Below, in pieces: positions 48,165-62,777 of a stretch of DNA of 64,000 nt (within the stretch, counting starts at the first letter, position 1; each line of letters starts with the position of its first letter). The translations under genes and the position numbers were made by a program. The notes beneath the pieces are model-generated. The model was not told where the DNA came from and searched no databases. It worked only from the letters and a program-made list of their open reading frames with translations. The stretch comes from Spirometra erinaceieuropaei (Eukaryota > Platyhelminthes > Cestoda > Diphyllobothriidea > Diphyllobothriidae): NCBI GenBank assembly GCA_902702965.1, contig CACRXP010000002.1, positions 1,888,695 through 1,952,694 on the forward strand. The letters run 5' to 3'.

Positions 48165-48330
48165 GCTGATTTCCGCGTGAATTAGTTTACGGTGATTGTA
48201 GACTTCCACAGCATCTACCGCACTCTCTCCTCCCCCACCTGGACCCGGTGTCAAGACATAGTCAAGAAGACCGTAAGCGGAGAAGGGCGCAGGTGGCTGG
48301 CACGGCTGGACCCGAACCTAGACGTGACAC
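48165..48330 (+). repeat. Zinc-finger-flank repeat fragment
   Basis: ATTAGTTTACGGTGATTGTAG, CAGCATCTACCGCACTCTCTCC and CTGGACCCGGTGTCAAGACA match 61265-61350 and 11320-11400. A related piece (TACCCCGTCAGCTGACAGCC) is at 48578. Confidence 0.55.
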
Positions 48331-48771
48331 CACATTCCCTGGTTTACAACGGACATCGGTCAGAATTTTGTACTGCAATAAGAAAGAGGGGCGGCTCAGG
48401 TGAGCCGGTAACTGGGTCTGCCACTGCATCCTGAATATTAGTATTTGTTATGGGGACGCATTCCCGATAACGCCTGCTAGAAACCAATGTGCCCCCCCCC
48501 CGTAGGTCCAGCGCATCTACGACTTTGTCCATTTTGGGGTCACACATGCACAAATTACTGACCATCGAGGACCAAGTTACCCCGTCAGCTGACAGCCTTC
48601 CAAATCACAACGTTTAGGACGTTGGGTTACTATGATAAAGAATGCGCTGGCGTGTCGTCGGGATGGAGATCCCGGAGCTAACCTAACCCCCGTCCCTGCC
48701 CCGTGAACCAATGACTGTCCCAGCCTGTCAGTTATCCTGGCTCAGCGACTGACTAAGCAGTAGGAGCCCGT

Positions 48772-48804
<33 letters not shown>
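48772..48804 (+). repeat. (CA)n microsatellite
   Basis: 33 bases of CA dinucleotide repeat. Similar runs occur at 61612-61682 and 62495-62521 within related sequence. Confidence 0.85.
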
Positions 48805-48805
<1 letters not shown>

Positions 48806-48899
48806 CCTATTCGGACACCAGCTTGCACTGACGAACATACTTCCCACTAACGTGAACGCTACATGTTCTTCCCCTGCGTCAGGTATTGCGAAGTGGGAT

Positions 48900-49475
48900 C
48901 ATGCGTGACGTATAATCTGGTCGAGTGAGGTGTGGTATGAGGGTTGGGACCGCGGTGTTTAGCCCCGAGTCTTTTTAAAGGCGCATTGTGGGCAATGCAG
49001 GCAGTTTGAAAGGGTGCGACGTGTTTTTTGGTGCTCCTGACACTAGCTTACCAGTCCCCCTGCGATGGATTCACGGGTGACCGACCAGACCAACGCGTCA
49101 TGTAAATGTGCGGCGGCAGTGTGAATAGGACAGGTTCGTAGCCACTGAGGTGATAGTAGTGGCGCTGCTGTTAATGATCTCAACTCTGATGGTGGGGAGG
49201 AGGGTTGGTAGGGCTAGCTCGGGGGAGGGGGTTCGAGTGTGCGAAGCAGGTTCGGCGTGTCGAAATTGCGGCAAATTTCACTGTCGTGGGTGCAAATATG
49301 GCCGAAAAGACTCATTTGCCCTCGAATGTTCTGGGACATTGTGGACAGGTGTTGAGCATGTGAACGGTGTCTGTTGAGGCTTCAGCCGTTGGTTCACCGG
49401 TCTCAGTGCGATGGATTCACTAGTGCCTGACCAGTCCAGGGTGAGATGTAAAGGCGCAATCACCACAGGAGAGAG
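48900..49475 (-). pseudogene. Decayed C2H2 zinc-finger gene
   Basis: Compared with 62800-63000, the same phrases occur in the same order: GTGGGCAATGCAGGCAGTTTG, TGGTGCTCCTGACACT, TGCGATGGATTCACGGGTGACCG, then again ATGGCCGAAAAGAC, GGGACATTGTGGACAGG, TGCGATGGATTCACTAGTG. These correspond to the inter-finger linker and the finger that follows it. Frames are broken and cysteine/histidine positions are lost. The partly GC-rich stretch is a relic of at least two finger pairs. Confidence 0.5.
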
Positions 49476-49555
49476 TTAGGTCCGAGTCCGGATCACTGCT
49501 GCAAGGGTGATATGGTGCTGCTGTTGCTGATGACGACGATGATTATTGTTACCGC

Positions 49556-49562
<7 letters not shown>

Positions 49563-49609
<47 letters not shown>

Positions 49610-49610
49610 T
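49563..49610 (+). repeat. (GTA)n trinucleotide microsatellite
   Basis: About 48 bases of GTA repeat, flanked by imperfect GGT and TTG repeats. Any open frame across it is an artefact. Confidence 0.85.
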
Positions 49611-49622
49611 GTAGTTGTAGTA

Positions 49623-52245
49623 TCAACGATGTGGACACTGATTTCAAATAAGGACCTGCCAAAGGTAGATGCATGCGTCAGTACCGCAGATGCAACCACT
49701 AAAACCTTCTCTATATATGATAATGTCTTTCGGCCTATATAAATAGGTAAAAAGAAGAGTCACAATGAAGGTTTTTATGTCAACATACGAGCCCCTTGTC
49801 TAGGACGTACAAAGAATATACGCGATACACCAATTCCTTCTACACACACCAGATCGGGGGATCGTCAGTTTGTTTCTTTTTGTGGGAAAGTCCCTTACAC
49901 CAAAGTATATTGAGTATTTATGACAGAAATGTCAAAAATGAGCTAATATGAGCAATCTCTATTGGAATCATTTGTTTTTTCTATCCGGAATGCTTTGTCA
50001 AAGTCCGAAGGACACGCGGAGCTGCAAGTGGGAGGTTCAAAATGCCTCGACAGACTTTTTCTTACTGGAAATTTCAATCATGTCTACATTTGAGTTTGAA
50101 GTAAGTTGTGCGTAATTATTTCGTCCAGCCAGAACCAATGGGTAATGGGATGCACAACACCAGCCGCTAACCTCATCAATACATTTTCTTCGATTTTTGT
50201 TCTCAGTCATCTTAAACCTTCCAGAAAATCGATGAACATTGCAGGGTCGATGGATCTACTGCTTGTCTTTTTATATACGCTAACTGCAAGTCCCCATTCG
50301 ACCTATAAGAGGAATCTCCCTGCCACAGAAAAGCGGCGCCTACTCAATTGAAGGTGGAGGAATTAGCAATAATTGTTTGGCCTGCGCAGATGTAGGCTGA
50401 GGCGGTCAACCCGCTCCTCAAAAGCGGAACCCCTGTAATCGGGGTAGTTCTTGTTGACGCTGGCAGATGACTCAGCGACCGTCGTGCTAGCGTCCTCCAC
50501 CCCACCCCACCACCCGAAAAAAGAAATACCTTCAACTCAAATGGAACGACAAAAGTCGTTTTGAGTCCAGACGAGGTTTGAAGGAGAGGGTTATTCCGCT
50601 CTAGGGATGGCGATATCCCGAAAGAGATTAATCGCCTAACTGGGCCGTCTCGATGTTGTGGAAACACAGAGTACAGCCGTTTCGCAAATAAATAATCATA
50701 AAAGTTCTAATATGGGTGATGCTGAGAACGGCACATCGAAACGTATCATTGCAAAGTTATAATATTACACAATTTTCCATCCCCTTCTTACTACCTGAGT
50801 TACTTTGTTTACTAATGTCTTTGTACTGCTTGCATTTCTACAGCCACCTACCCATCTCGTCAGCTAGCTCTCGGTAACATTCCGTAATACTGTCTCAATG
50901 CTAACCCTGCCTATTAATCTCTTAACTTTTGGTGGTGTAACCGGCAAACCTGTGCTCGTCTAAAACGGTCCTTAGGGAGATGCGTAAAAATACACTTTTT
51001 TCCTCAGAATATCACATTCCGTGCCTTTTCCGTCCCAATTTAGTCCTCACCGCGTCAGGGCCTGCCCAATATGTGTCGTTGTGCGAAACCGAATGAAAGA
51101 CTCCTTCCGAACCTTCGAAAAGTTAAACGGTCTTCAAAGAAAAAACAACTTCCTGAACAACATATTTAGCTTCTGCTCCTGTCTCCACCTTGAAGTCCAG
51201 AAAGGAACACGATACTTTCGTCACTTTTCGCCAACGTACCCACCATACCTAGGGTTTTCCTTTCCCAAGGGCAATCTGTGATCGAAATTACTTGTTACTG
51301 TATGCATGACCACAATGGCCGAATAATTCCTTGTGGTCTTTTCACTTTTCTATTTACTTACTGATCACCGCTGTGAACGTCCTTATACAACCGGAGGGGC
51401 GTTATATACAACTTGCCTATTTTTCTAGAAACATACATGTCTTCCTATTCAAGGTCTTGTTTGTTATAAGATACCACTGTGATTATACTTCGACAGTACA
51501 AAATATATGCTCCAGTAATTGTTAATTCGTCGAGGATTCAGAGGTTCCGTCGTAAAATGCCACACAGGACAGCGGATTAGGGCTTGGAGTTTGTAATAGC
51601 AAATAAACTTATGTTCTGACATCAGAGTCTCTTCGGCCGCGTTGAATGCGATGTTGTCTTTCGTTAGGAAGTAAAGATATTTTGCAATTATTTACCGTAC
51701 CAAAAGCCCAGACACGCGTGTTTCGCCGATTTTATGCCGCTGTCTGACGCAGTTGCGAGGGGTTCGGCTCGTCAGTGGGTCCCCCAGCTTCCCCGTGTGT
51801 TTTCTGGTATATGAACTCCAGTTTCAACTTGCCTTGTTTAATTTCCGAGGAAAATAATGCGCGAACTTGGAGTAAATCTTTCGAAACCGACCTTTTCAGG
51901 CACGGTTCGAAGTTTGTTAGTACGGTAAATCATTGCATAATTCTACACTACTGGCTGCCTGTTGGCGGTTTGTGAATGTTTAGCGGTTATTCCGCCGTAC
52001 CTGGTGCGCGTGTACAACTAAATCTCTGAGAACACCTGATGCGGTTTTACATCAATGAAATTTTATCTATATCGCAACGTTTCTTATAAGTCCGAAATTT
52101 TATCTGGCGATACTCGACCCAAATCAACAATGTTAGGATGACTATTGTGATGTTGAAGTCCAAAAAATATTCCCAACAGGGTTAGTTGGATTTAACATGT
52201 TATTTCAAAAGGCAGAAAAAAAAACACGTTTAGCTTTACTATACG
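49623..52245. other. Intergenic sequence, nothing recognised
   Basis: No exon or repeat could be supported. The 3' end of the MORN5 gene bounds it on the right. Confidence 0.35.
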
Positions 52246-55337
<3,092 letters not shown>

Positions 55338-55532
55338 TATTCAAAATGGAGCATGTAGATGATGTCAAGGTCAAATATCTGTTGCCGTATCAACGGCCTC
55401 CGAGAGGTAAAGATTAGAGTATCCCGGTGTCCCAACTTCCAGTGCAGGAAAATAACTACGAAATAATAGGGTATAGTTCTATAGAGATATCCGACAACTG
55501 TCCGCCAAATGTAAGCATAACAGTGTTTGATC

Positions 55533-55709
55533 ATGCCATTTAAGGCGTCGAAGTCTGGAGATATTAATTTCCATGTGCAAACTGATAGCCTACCTATAAA
55601 AATCCACGTTGATTCATACGCAACTGAAGCTTCTAAGGTCGCCACAAATTCATCAAGATGTGCGTCCGTTAGTTGGAAGAGTGACAAGCAGTATATCCCC
55701 AAGAACTAA
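55533..55709 (+). CDS. Small open frame divergent from MORN5, doubtful
   Basis: ATG at 55533, TAA at 55707; 58 codons with ordinary composition (GDINFHVQTDSLPIKIHVDS). It starts about 195 bases from the MORN5 start, on the other strand, so it could be the first exon of a head-to-head gene. The opposite strand is also open here and no donor or family was recognised. It may be chance. Confidence 0.2.
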   Translation: MPFKASKSGDINFHVQTDSLPIKIHVDSYATEASKVATNSSRCASVSWKSDKQYIPKN

Positions 55710-57929
55710 TGTGTCATCTTTGAGTGACCTTTGCAGGCTTACAACATATTCTATGCACGATTGTCATTTCTAACCATATGCCGTCAGGGTCTGACATCAA
55801 GCCTCCTCTGAACGGTCGGCCAACCCAACCCCATAACATTGCGGAACAAGTAAAAACAAATTGACTTTCAAATAAACTGGAAATATATGAAGAAATCTAG
55901 TGTCATCGACTGCATTTCGGGTCCATCAAACGTGCATTATTGCCAAAACTGACTTTCAACTGTCGGTGCTTCGAGTTGGCCTACTCCACCTTATTTCAGC
56001 AGGTCTGTGTGCTAATATATATCGCTGAAAAAGTAGAAAGAAAACCACTTGTCTTGCATGTTTTGTTTCTTTATTTGATGATAGAAGAAACCTGCACAAC
56101 TTCTGTTCCACTTTATTATTGTTGTTTTTACAATTTATTACAAGGGATGAACTTCCAAGAATACGTATAGGTAGTTTGTTTATCATTTCGCGATGTCGGT
56201 TGGGTTTGAAATGACCTTGAATAATGGCTCTGTCCCCATTTTTGGGTTGCTCCAATCCGGCGCATGTAAATTGGTCGTGATTTGTTTTCTCTAGATTTTT
56301 TCTCTGGGTGTGCAAGCTGAATTTTTATAAAATTGTCGTCTTTCCTTTCAATAACCGTCGTCATACATTTTTCATTAGGCAGGCACCATAGCTTTCATAG
56401 CGAGCATGCGTCACTGTAACAGAATGATGCATGAAGACTGCGTCTCCGATATACCTAAGCATCGCCTTTACATGACTGCATCTATTAATGACTGAGCGTC
56501 CAAGCTTGGAAATTTACTTTAAGATCGGGTGCTGTCGGGAATAGCATTGTTTTCCAGTTCATTTGAAATAAGAGCACCAGCGCCTTACCACCTACGAACT
56601 GTCTATGACAAGCAGTGTAACAATAAATATCCTTACTTTAACGTTGCCAAAACCTTAATGCTTCATTTCAGTCAGACAAATTTGCTGTGTTTTCCGTCAA
56701 CTTTCACAGCAAGCAAGACAGGAAACTGACTTTAGAATAGTCTCCTGAATAAACTGTTTGCCATACATCTGCCACTTGATAAGTCTGCGAACCATGAGTG
56801 TGTCAAAACTTAATTCATGTCATGTGAACGGCAGTAGTACTGACGCTGTACTGAACCTCATTTTGGGCACTGTCGATGTAAATAAAAGATAGTCATCAAA
56901 ATTTTCCAAACCAACAAGTAAGTATTACAGTGGTCAGCTTTGCTACATTTATGACGGCTGTTGCATTAGACGCCCACTTATTGGTGTCGTCAGTGCCGAG
57001 GAAGCAGTGGAAAATTAGAATGGGAGAACAGTAAAAAAATTCATCAGGGCGAATCATGAGTGAAATTTTTGTGACTTTATTGTCAAAACAGATGAAAATT
57101 TACTGAGGTTTTTAAAGAGAAAATACTGTCGCTTATGGATAAAAATGGACCTAAACGACAGTGGACAACTATATTGACGAATGTATGCAAAATCTGGAAA
57201 GTTTCTTAACATGGGAATTTGTAAACTGTAGGACATTATTTCTACACCCAAAATGCACTGGATGCGACCATATTTTTCCTGTACTGAACGAAGAAACAGT
57301 CTGCGAGGTGGGGAGACAGAGAAAAACGCTCCGATCGCCAACAATTCGCTCAGAGAGAAGAGGAGGTTAAGGAGATCGGTGATGCGCATGGCAATACCGG
57401 GGGATTTAGTAACCAATTAACAACTTGTAGAATCGTTGGGTTCAGTAAGTTTCCGGTCAGATCAATGAAGCTCGTGATGTTTTTAAATTCCTGGGGGATG
57501 CATTTCAAGTTTCAAAAGTTGGGTTTCTGTCAGTGGAACGAAAGATAGTGACAATATACCCATCGAGTTCAGATATGTACGTGGTTTTATTTTAAATGCT
57601 ATTAGTTCAGGTGACTGCATGAATTTAGTTGGAAGAGTATTTCAAGGAAATTATAATTATAAGCAAAACAGAGAGCGTTTAGTGTAAAGAAAAGGGGGCC
57701 GTGGAATGGCCGTGAAGAATTACGGAAGACATGTGATCGACCCACCGGGATGTTGTCAGTGCCTGAATGACTGATACGGAACAGGGAGCCGAGACGGGCT
57801 TAAGTCTTCTAACCTGTAAAAATGTAATTTTCTTTAATCGACATCCATCAGTGTAGGGCGTAATAAATTAAGCAAAAGAGTAGTTATCGCGTAAAAAACT
57901 TCAGCAACTTCAGTTTTGTTACGTAACCG
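55710..57929. other. Intergenic sequence, nothing recognised
   Basis: The open frames are short and unconvincing; no known repeat was identified. Confidence 0.35.
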
Positions 57930-58290
57930 TATACGGTCTCAGGAATTCATTAGACCGAATAAAGGACAGCATTACTTGATGTTTGAAGGACGAGCATCCG
58001 GAAAAATGCCAGTTTGATTTCAGATTATCAGAAAAACAATGCGATGTGATGCGAGATATCTGCGCAGCTTTAGCAAAAATCCTATCTGCATGATGTGATA
58101 AGTCCAGCTTATTCGTATGACTTAGAACTGCGCTCATCGTGCGGGAGCATTGTAATTGGGAATTATTCTCAACAATTATGGAACCGGGAAGCTTGCTGCG
58201 GCTCTTACGAATGGCATTGCAACATTGGGTATCACAAGGAGTTTTACAAGGCTGGCCGTAACTGATCACTTGGCGAATGACGAAATCCAA
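57930..58290 (-). pseudogene. LINE reverse-transcriptase tail relic, weak
   Basis: On the minus strand the reading KLDLSHHADRIFAKAAQISR, then ITSHCFSDN, then a F(K)H..(M/L)..F(I)RS-like stretch resembles the region downstream of the FADD box of jockey/CR1-type LINEs (D....H....I..KA...I..I.R.F). The frame is open for 123 codons, but the match is short and ends without the usual RP.LEY. Confidence 0.3.
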
Positions 58291-60299
58291 ACATTAGGTG
58301 ATCAAACTTGTATTTAAACACAAGGATTGTGTTGATTGTTGGTATCTCACTTGACATCTGATTCACTGTTGGACTAACCGTTGGCTGAAGGAAAGCCTTC
58401 GGTGGTCTATTCGTGTGTATTCGTTTTTGACCTTGTTAGTATGTCCACCTAGTTGAGATGTGCGTGCATACTTAAAGAAGCCTTCAAAAACCAGCTAACA
58501 ACCATGGTCACAGATAATCCGGAATGCTCGGAGCAAGCCATGTCTTAACTGTTCTTAAGACAGACGGAATGTACCAAAATATTGTAAATTAACCTTGTGC
58601 TAAAGACTTTAAGACCATCGACCACATTCGTCGTCCTGAGCAACACCTGTTAGAGGAGGTCAACATATTTCCTCAGCCGCGGAGTACATTGTGACATTTC
58701 GTATTCTAAAGTGATGCCCAAGAAAGTCCCAGAAACATGTGTGGTGAGTTCGTGAGGAAATATCTTAAACGCACGTCTAATCCAATCCAAAGTACTGGTT
58801 GCCATCTAAACCATCTTCTTTCAGCATGCTTACGGCATCGAATTCGCAGTCGGCCAATTACTCAGATTTCTGTGCGCTTCCACATCTTTTTATACAGTCG
58901 CGTTAAAATAACACTGGTGTTCAGGAGTGACTTTTCGACCGATGTTTAAATCTATGATCGTGCATTTAGACAAATGAAAGTTCATTAGTCATTTGTTGGA
59001 CCAAACACTCAGCTTGTCAATGTTCTGTTTCATCTGTGGTGTGAGCGAAGAGATTTTGAGATGCTTAATAAGGAATTCTATTATGTTGCACTCAAGGCTA
59101 AAAGCGAACACCAAACAAAGGTATGCAATACGAATGTCGTAGTTAATTCAATATAATTCAGCACATGTAAGAGTGAAATGAGGAATCTTTGACATACTAA
59201 GTTTCACGTAGACCGGTGAAAATACGCATCTGTTTATTCGAAATCAGAGTGTTTATGTCCGTGATTGACATGGCGTGAATATATGCGCAGCAAATCAAAG
59301 TCAGTTATGTCTTTGTTTGCATGTGCGAACATTTTCAACAAGGGCAAACAGGTGGGGCAGTCGGGTTAGTCTGCAAAAAATCAACTGAGAATCGGAACTA
59401 GTCAGCACGTTTAGACTGACGAACTTTTTATAGACTTCGACGCTTCTTCGTTTGTGCCAGTATAAAACAACTGCTAGGCTGCATAGCATGGCCTAACATC
59501 TATCGAAATCCTCTGTATTTTGAGCAAGGGAGAAAATAACTAACCATCTCCAGTTACCTTTAACAAAGAATGGGTTTTATCCAGCCGACCGTTCTGGTCA
59601 TTATCGTTGAGTGTTCTCTAAATTAGGGCGATAGATGTTCATTCACTCGAATAAGCCTTAGGGACACCAGGTTTAGATACAGCATTCTAGGATTGGCCCA
59701 GTCAGTTCTTTAAACAGAAGTTCACATATCTGCTCGCCGAACCACCCGAGCGATTATTTAATCGTGCTCATGACACTTATGACTTTGTTGAAACATTAAA
59801 ACAGGGAGAGTAGGGTTCAAGGTAGGACCTTTTCTACAGAGCGACCCTCCAAATGGCAGAAAGAACCTGTGATTATCGCTGTCATGAAGCCATCCGAACG
59901 ACCATCTGTTCTTGTTATCGTTACAACTCATTAATAATACTGAAAGTTTTGGGGTGCAAATAACGTTGGTTCGCTTCTCGTGTGTATCGCTCTGTGGAAA
60001 GGATCGTACAAACAAACTGCCTCCTCTTACTTATTTTTGGAGGACAGTACAGACTGTGTGTTCTTTTGAAACCCCAGTCACTGGCCCTGTCGTATGGGTA
60101 GAGGTTGATGAGGCCAAACGGTAAGTCTAGTAGCCAGGATTCCGAAGAAGAGTAGTCATCTAATGAAATGGTTTCTGCAGGCTAACCTAAGAAAGGAAGG
60201 TATTCGTGTTAACTCTATTGCAAAAACTTGCTATATTATTGATAGGTTTCACCAAAAACGGACTACTTAAGACGCCTAGGACCAGGCGATGGTTTCCTC
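58291..60299. other. Intergenic sequence, nothing recognised
   Basis: No supported feature seen. Confidence 0.35.
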
Positions 60300-60710
60300 C
60301 CTAGGACTGGGACATATGCTATCAAGGAAGACATGCTAGCACAGTAACTGCTCCGAGTTATTGACCTCCATTGTAGCAAAGATACTCAACGTTCCTCATC
60401 ATCCTGTTGCTCGATCGGAGTCAAATGCCTTGAAATTTGTTGAAACTGAGCTTATGGAAGCATTCATTACACCACTGTTGCAGTCGGTCAAAGTTACGTG
60501 GTAACGGTGGTGAATAGTCTGGTCCAGTTATTACTAGTAAAACATTTATATCCTCAGCAAAAACTGCCCTTTCGCTGTCCAGACAGTCTGGGCAGTCGAT
60601 CACGTATTGGATCTAAGACGCTTCCTGCGAAAGCCGCAGTGTGAAGTATTACTTTAACTGACGTCGCATTACCAATACGTACAGTATGTTACCTCACTCA
60701 TAAAATCCCG
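60300..60710 (-). pseudogene. LINE reverse-transcriptase core relic
   Basis: In shifting minus-strand frames: FAGSVLDPI (compare PQGSVLGP), then ERAVFAEDINVLLVITGPD where LLFADDIKL is expected, then LQQWCNECFHKLSFNKFQGI matching the L..WC..W.L.LN..KC motif. The catalytic FADD reads FAED, and stops interrupt the frame. The order identifies a non-LTR (jockey/CR1-like) reverse transcriptase. It may belong to the same decayed element as 57930-58290, about 2 kb further along the same strand. Confidence 0.55.
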
Positions 60711-61249
60711 TGATCAGAATTTGAGTGGGTACTACGACATATATGTGAAGCGGCATACAAGTATACATGACGACGATTTTATCCGTCTTCAACTAAAAAA
60801 AATGTACGAGTATATGCCCCTCATGATTGTAATCATAAGAGAACATTCGTCAATGTGCTCTCTGTGCATAATAAGAAAGAGTGGAGAAATTCGGAAACTA
60901 TCGTAAAAACGCCGCAACAAAACCATTTCAAAGAAAGAAACATATTGGGGGATGTTTTTGTATCTGCTACGAATTATATTGATTACAGGCCTCATCCGGG
61001 AAGATCACTTACATCTGCGATGAGGGCTTGTAGTTGTTTAAACTTGCGAAGTCTGTCTAGACGGTCGTCTGCGGAAGGGACTCTCCATGAGAGCACAGTG
61101 CACCGGCGGCAACCTTCAAGAACAGTCGACAGTCCGTGGTCTGAATGGTTATCAGGCTCGGAAAGTGACAAGTCTGACTGTCGAGTGGCAGCTCAATCGT
61201 CGCATGCGACGATGTCGGTGGTGTGCTCTACAGCATGCTGGAGCAGACA
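60711..61249. other. Intergenic sequence leading into repeat
   Basis: Nothing is recognised to about 61050; from there the sequence becomes GC-richer and merges into the zinc-finger-flank repeat. Confidence 0.35.
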
Positions 61250-61611
61250 CGGTGACTTGTGCGCGAATTAGTTTATAGTGAATGTATACTTGCGCTGCAT
61301 CTACCGCATTCTCTCCTCCATTCCCCATCTGGACCCGGTACAAAGACGTAGTCAAGAGGACTGGAGGTGAGGGAGGGCGCAGGTAGATGACACGATCGAG
61401 CCCGCACCTTGGCGTTCCACCCCACATCCCCTGGTCCACACAACAAATAAGCAGGCTTTGACCAACAACAAAGAATGGAGGCTGCCACGGCCGAAGCCAC
61501 ACCTAGGCGTGCCGCCACATTCGACTCGGATCCCGCACAGTGGGAGTGCCATAAAGGCCACATTAAGAAGGAAACATTGCAGCCTGGCTCGCAGACCACC
61601 AGCCGGCCACT

Positions 61612-61685
<74 letters not shown>

Positions 61686-62777
61686 CAGTTCGTCCGTCGG
61701 TTTCGACGATGACCACCGTGTGCCCCACAGCTGCAGCAGCGGTGGGAGCAGGGACGGTGACTTGCGCAGGGGTTTATAGTGCCGGTAGACTTGCGCTGCA
61801 TCTACCTACACTCTCTCCTCCTCCCCCGCCTGGGCCCGGTGTCAAGACAGAGTCAAGAAGACCGGAGACGAGGGAGGCCGCAGGTGGATGGCTCGGACGG
61901 ATCTTCACCTTGGCGCTCCACTCCGCACCCCTGGTCCACACAACAATAACCAGGATTTCAACCAACACAACAGAGATTTGGAGGCTGGCACGGCCGAAGC
62001 CGCACCTGGGCGTGCCGCCAACGCCTGGCTCGGATCCCACACTGTGGTGAGAATGCCATAAAGGCCACATTAAAAAGGAGCCGTTGCAGCCTGACTCTCA
62101 GACCGCCTCCCGTTAAGGAGGAGGTCCAAGGTACCCCGTCAGTTGGCAACCTTCCAAGCCACGGCTTTTAGCGCACCGTGATAGCTTCAAGCGCGTCAGA
62201 TTGATTATAGTGAGGAAAATGTGCTGAGTCGTCGACCTCACTCTCCCTTCCCATTCCCACACCCCAGCCACTGTCCGAGCCGGTCAGTAGACTGGAGTGG
62301 GGAATGGGCGCGGTGGCTGACATGGTCGACTGACCATGCCTGCGCGCGCCACAGCACGACCTGGCCCCCCATACACACAAACACCAGGATTTCACACAAC
62401 GGGGGTAGAACGGCGTGTCTCCCACTTGCGTGAGAGGGCCGTGGAAGGTGCTGCTTCAGCCCGTCCCCAGCCCACCAGTCCGCCACTACACACAACACAC
62501 ACACACACACACACACACACAACGTGACGAACTGCGTGAACCGAGAGCGGGCCTCAATCAGCAACCTTCCCATCCACGACACTTGACGTGTCGGGATAGT
62601 CTTGGACACAAGTCACCCGTGCAGCCGAAACTGCATGGGGACCGAGTCGAAACGCACACTTCCCACTTGCGTGGGAGGCGGCAGTTGATTGCATGAGGTG
62701 TGTGGGGTGGATGTCTGGTGGGGGGATGGTGTTAGGAGGTAGAGAGTGAGGGAATGTGTGGTGTGACCAGCGGTTGT
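61250..62777 (+). repeat. Zinc-finger-flank repeat, full copy in internal tandem
   Basis: Two or three diverged sub-units: 61265-61610 and 61772-62110 share GCGCTGCATCTACC, CTGG(A/G)CCCGGT, AGTCAAGA.GACCGGA, GGTCCACACAACAA, CACGGCCGAAGCC(A/G)CACCT and GCCATAAAGGCCACATTAA. The part from 62200 on matches 11870-12370. (CA)n tracts interrupt it at 61612-61682 and 62495-62521. The last ~200 bases adjoin the stop codon of the zinc-finger gene and would be its 3' UTR, so the repeat and the gene appear to form one unit. Open frames on both strands are shadows. Confidence 0.65.
61612..61682 (+). repeat. (CA)n microsatellite
   Basis: About 71 uninterrupted bases of CA repeat within the zinc-finger-flank repeat. 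Its length suggests it is polymorphic. Confidence 0.9.

Noticed and set aside
49493..49742. Frames with poly-Thr or poly-Val
   Set aside because: They translate the (GTA)n microsatellite.
61475..62050. Long plus-strand frame with poly Thr-His
   Set aside because: Created by the (CA)n microsatellite and the repeat; no protein character.
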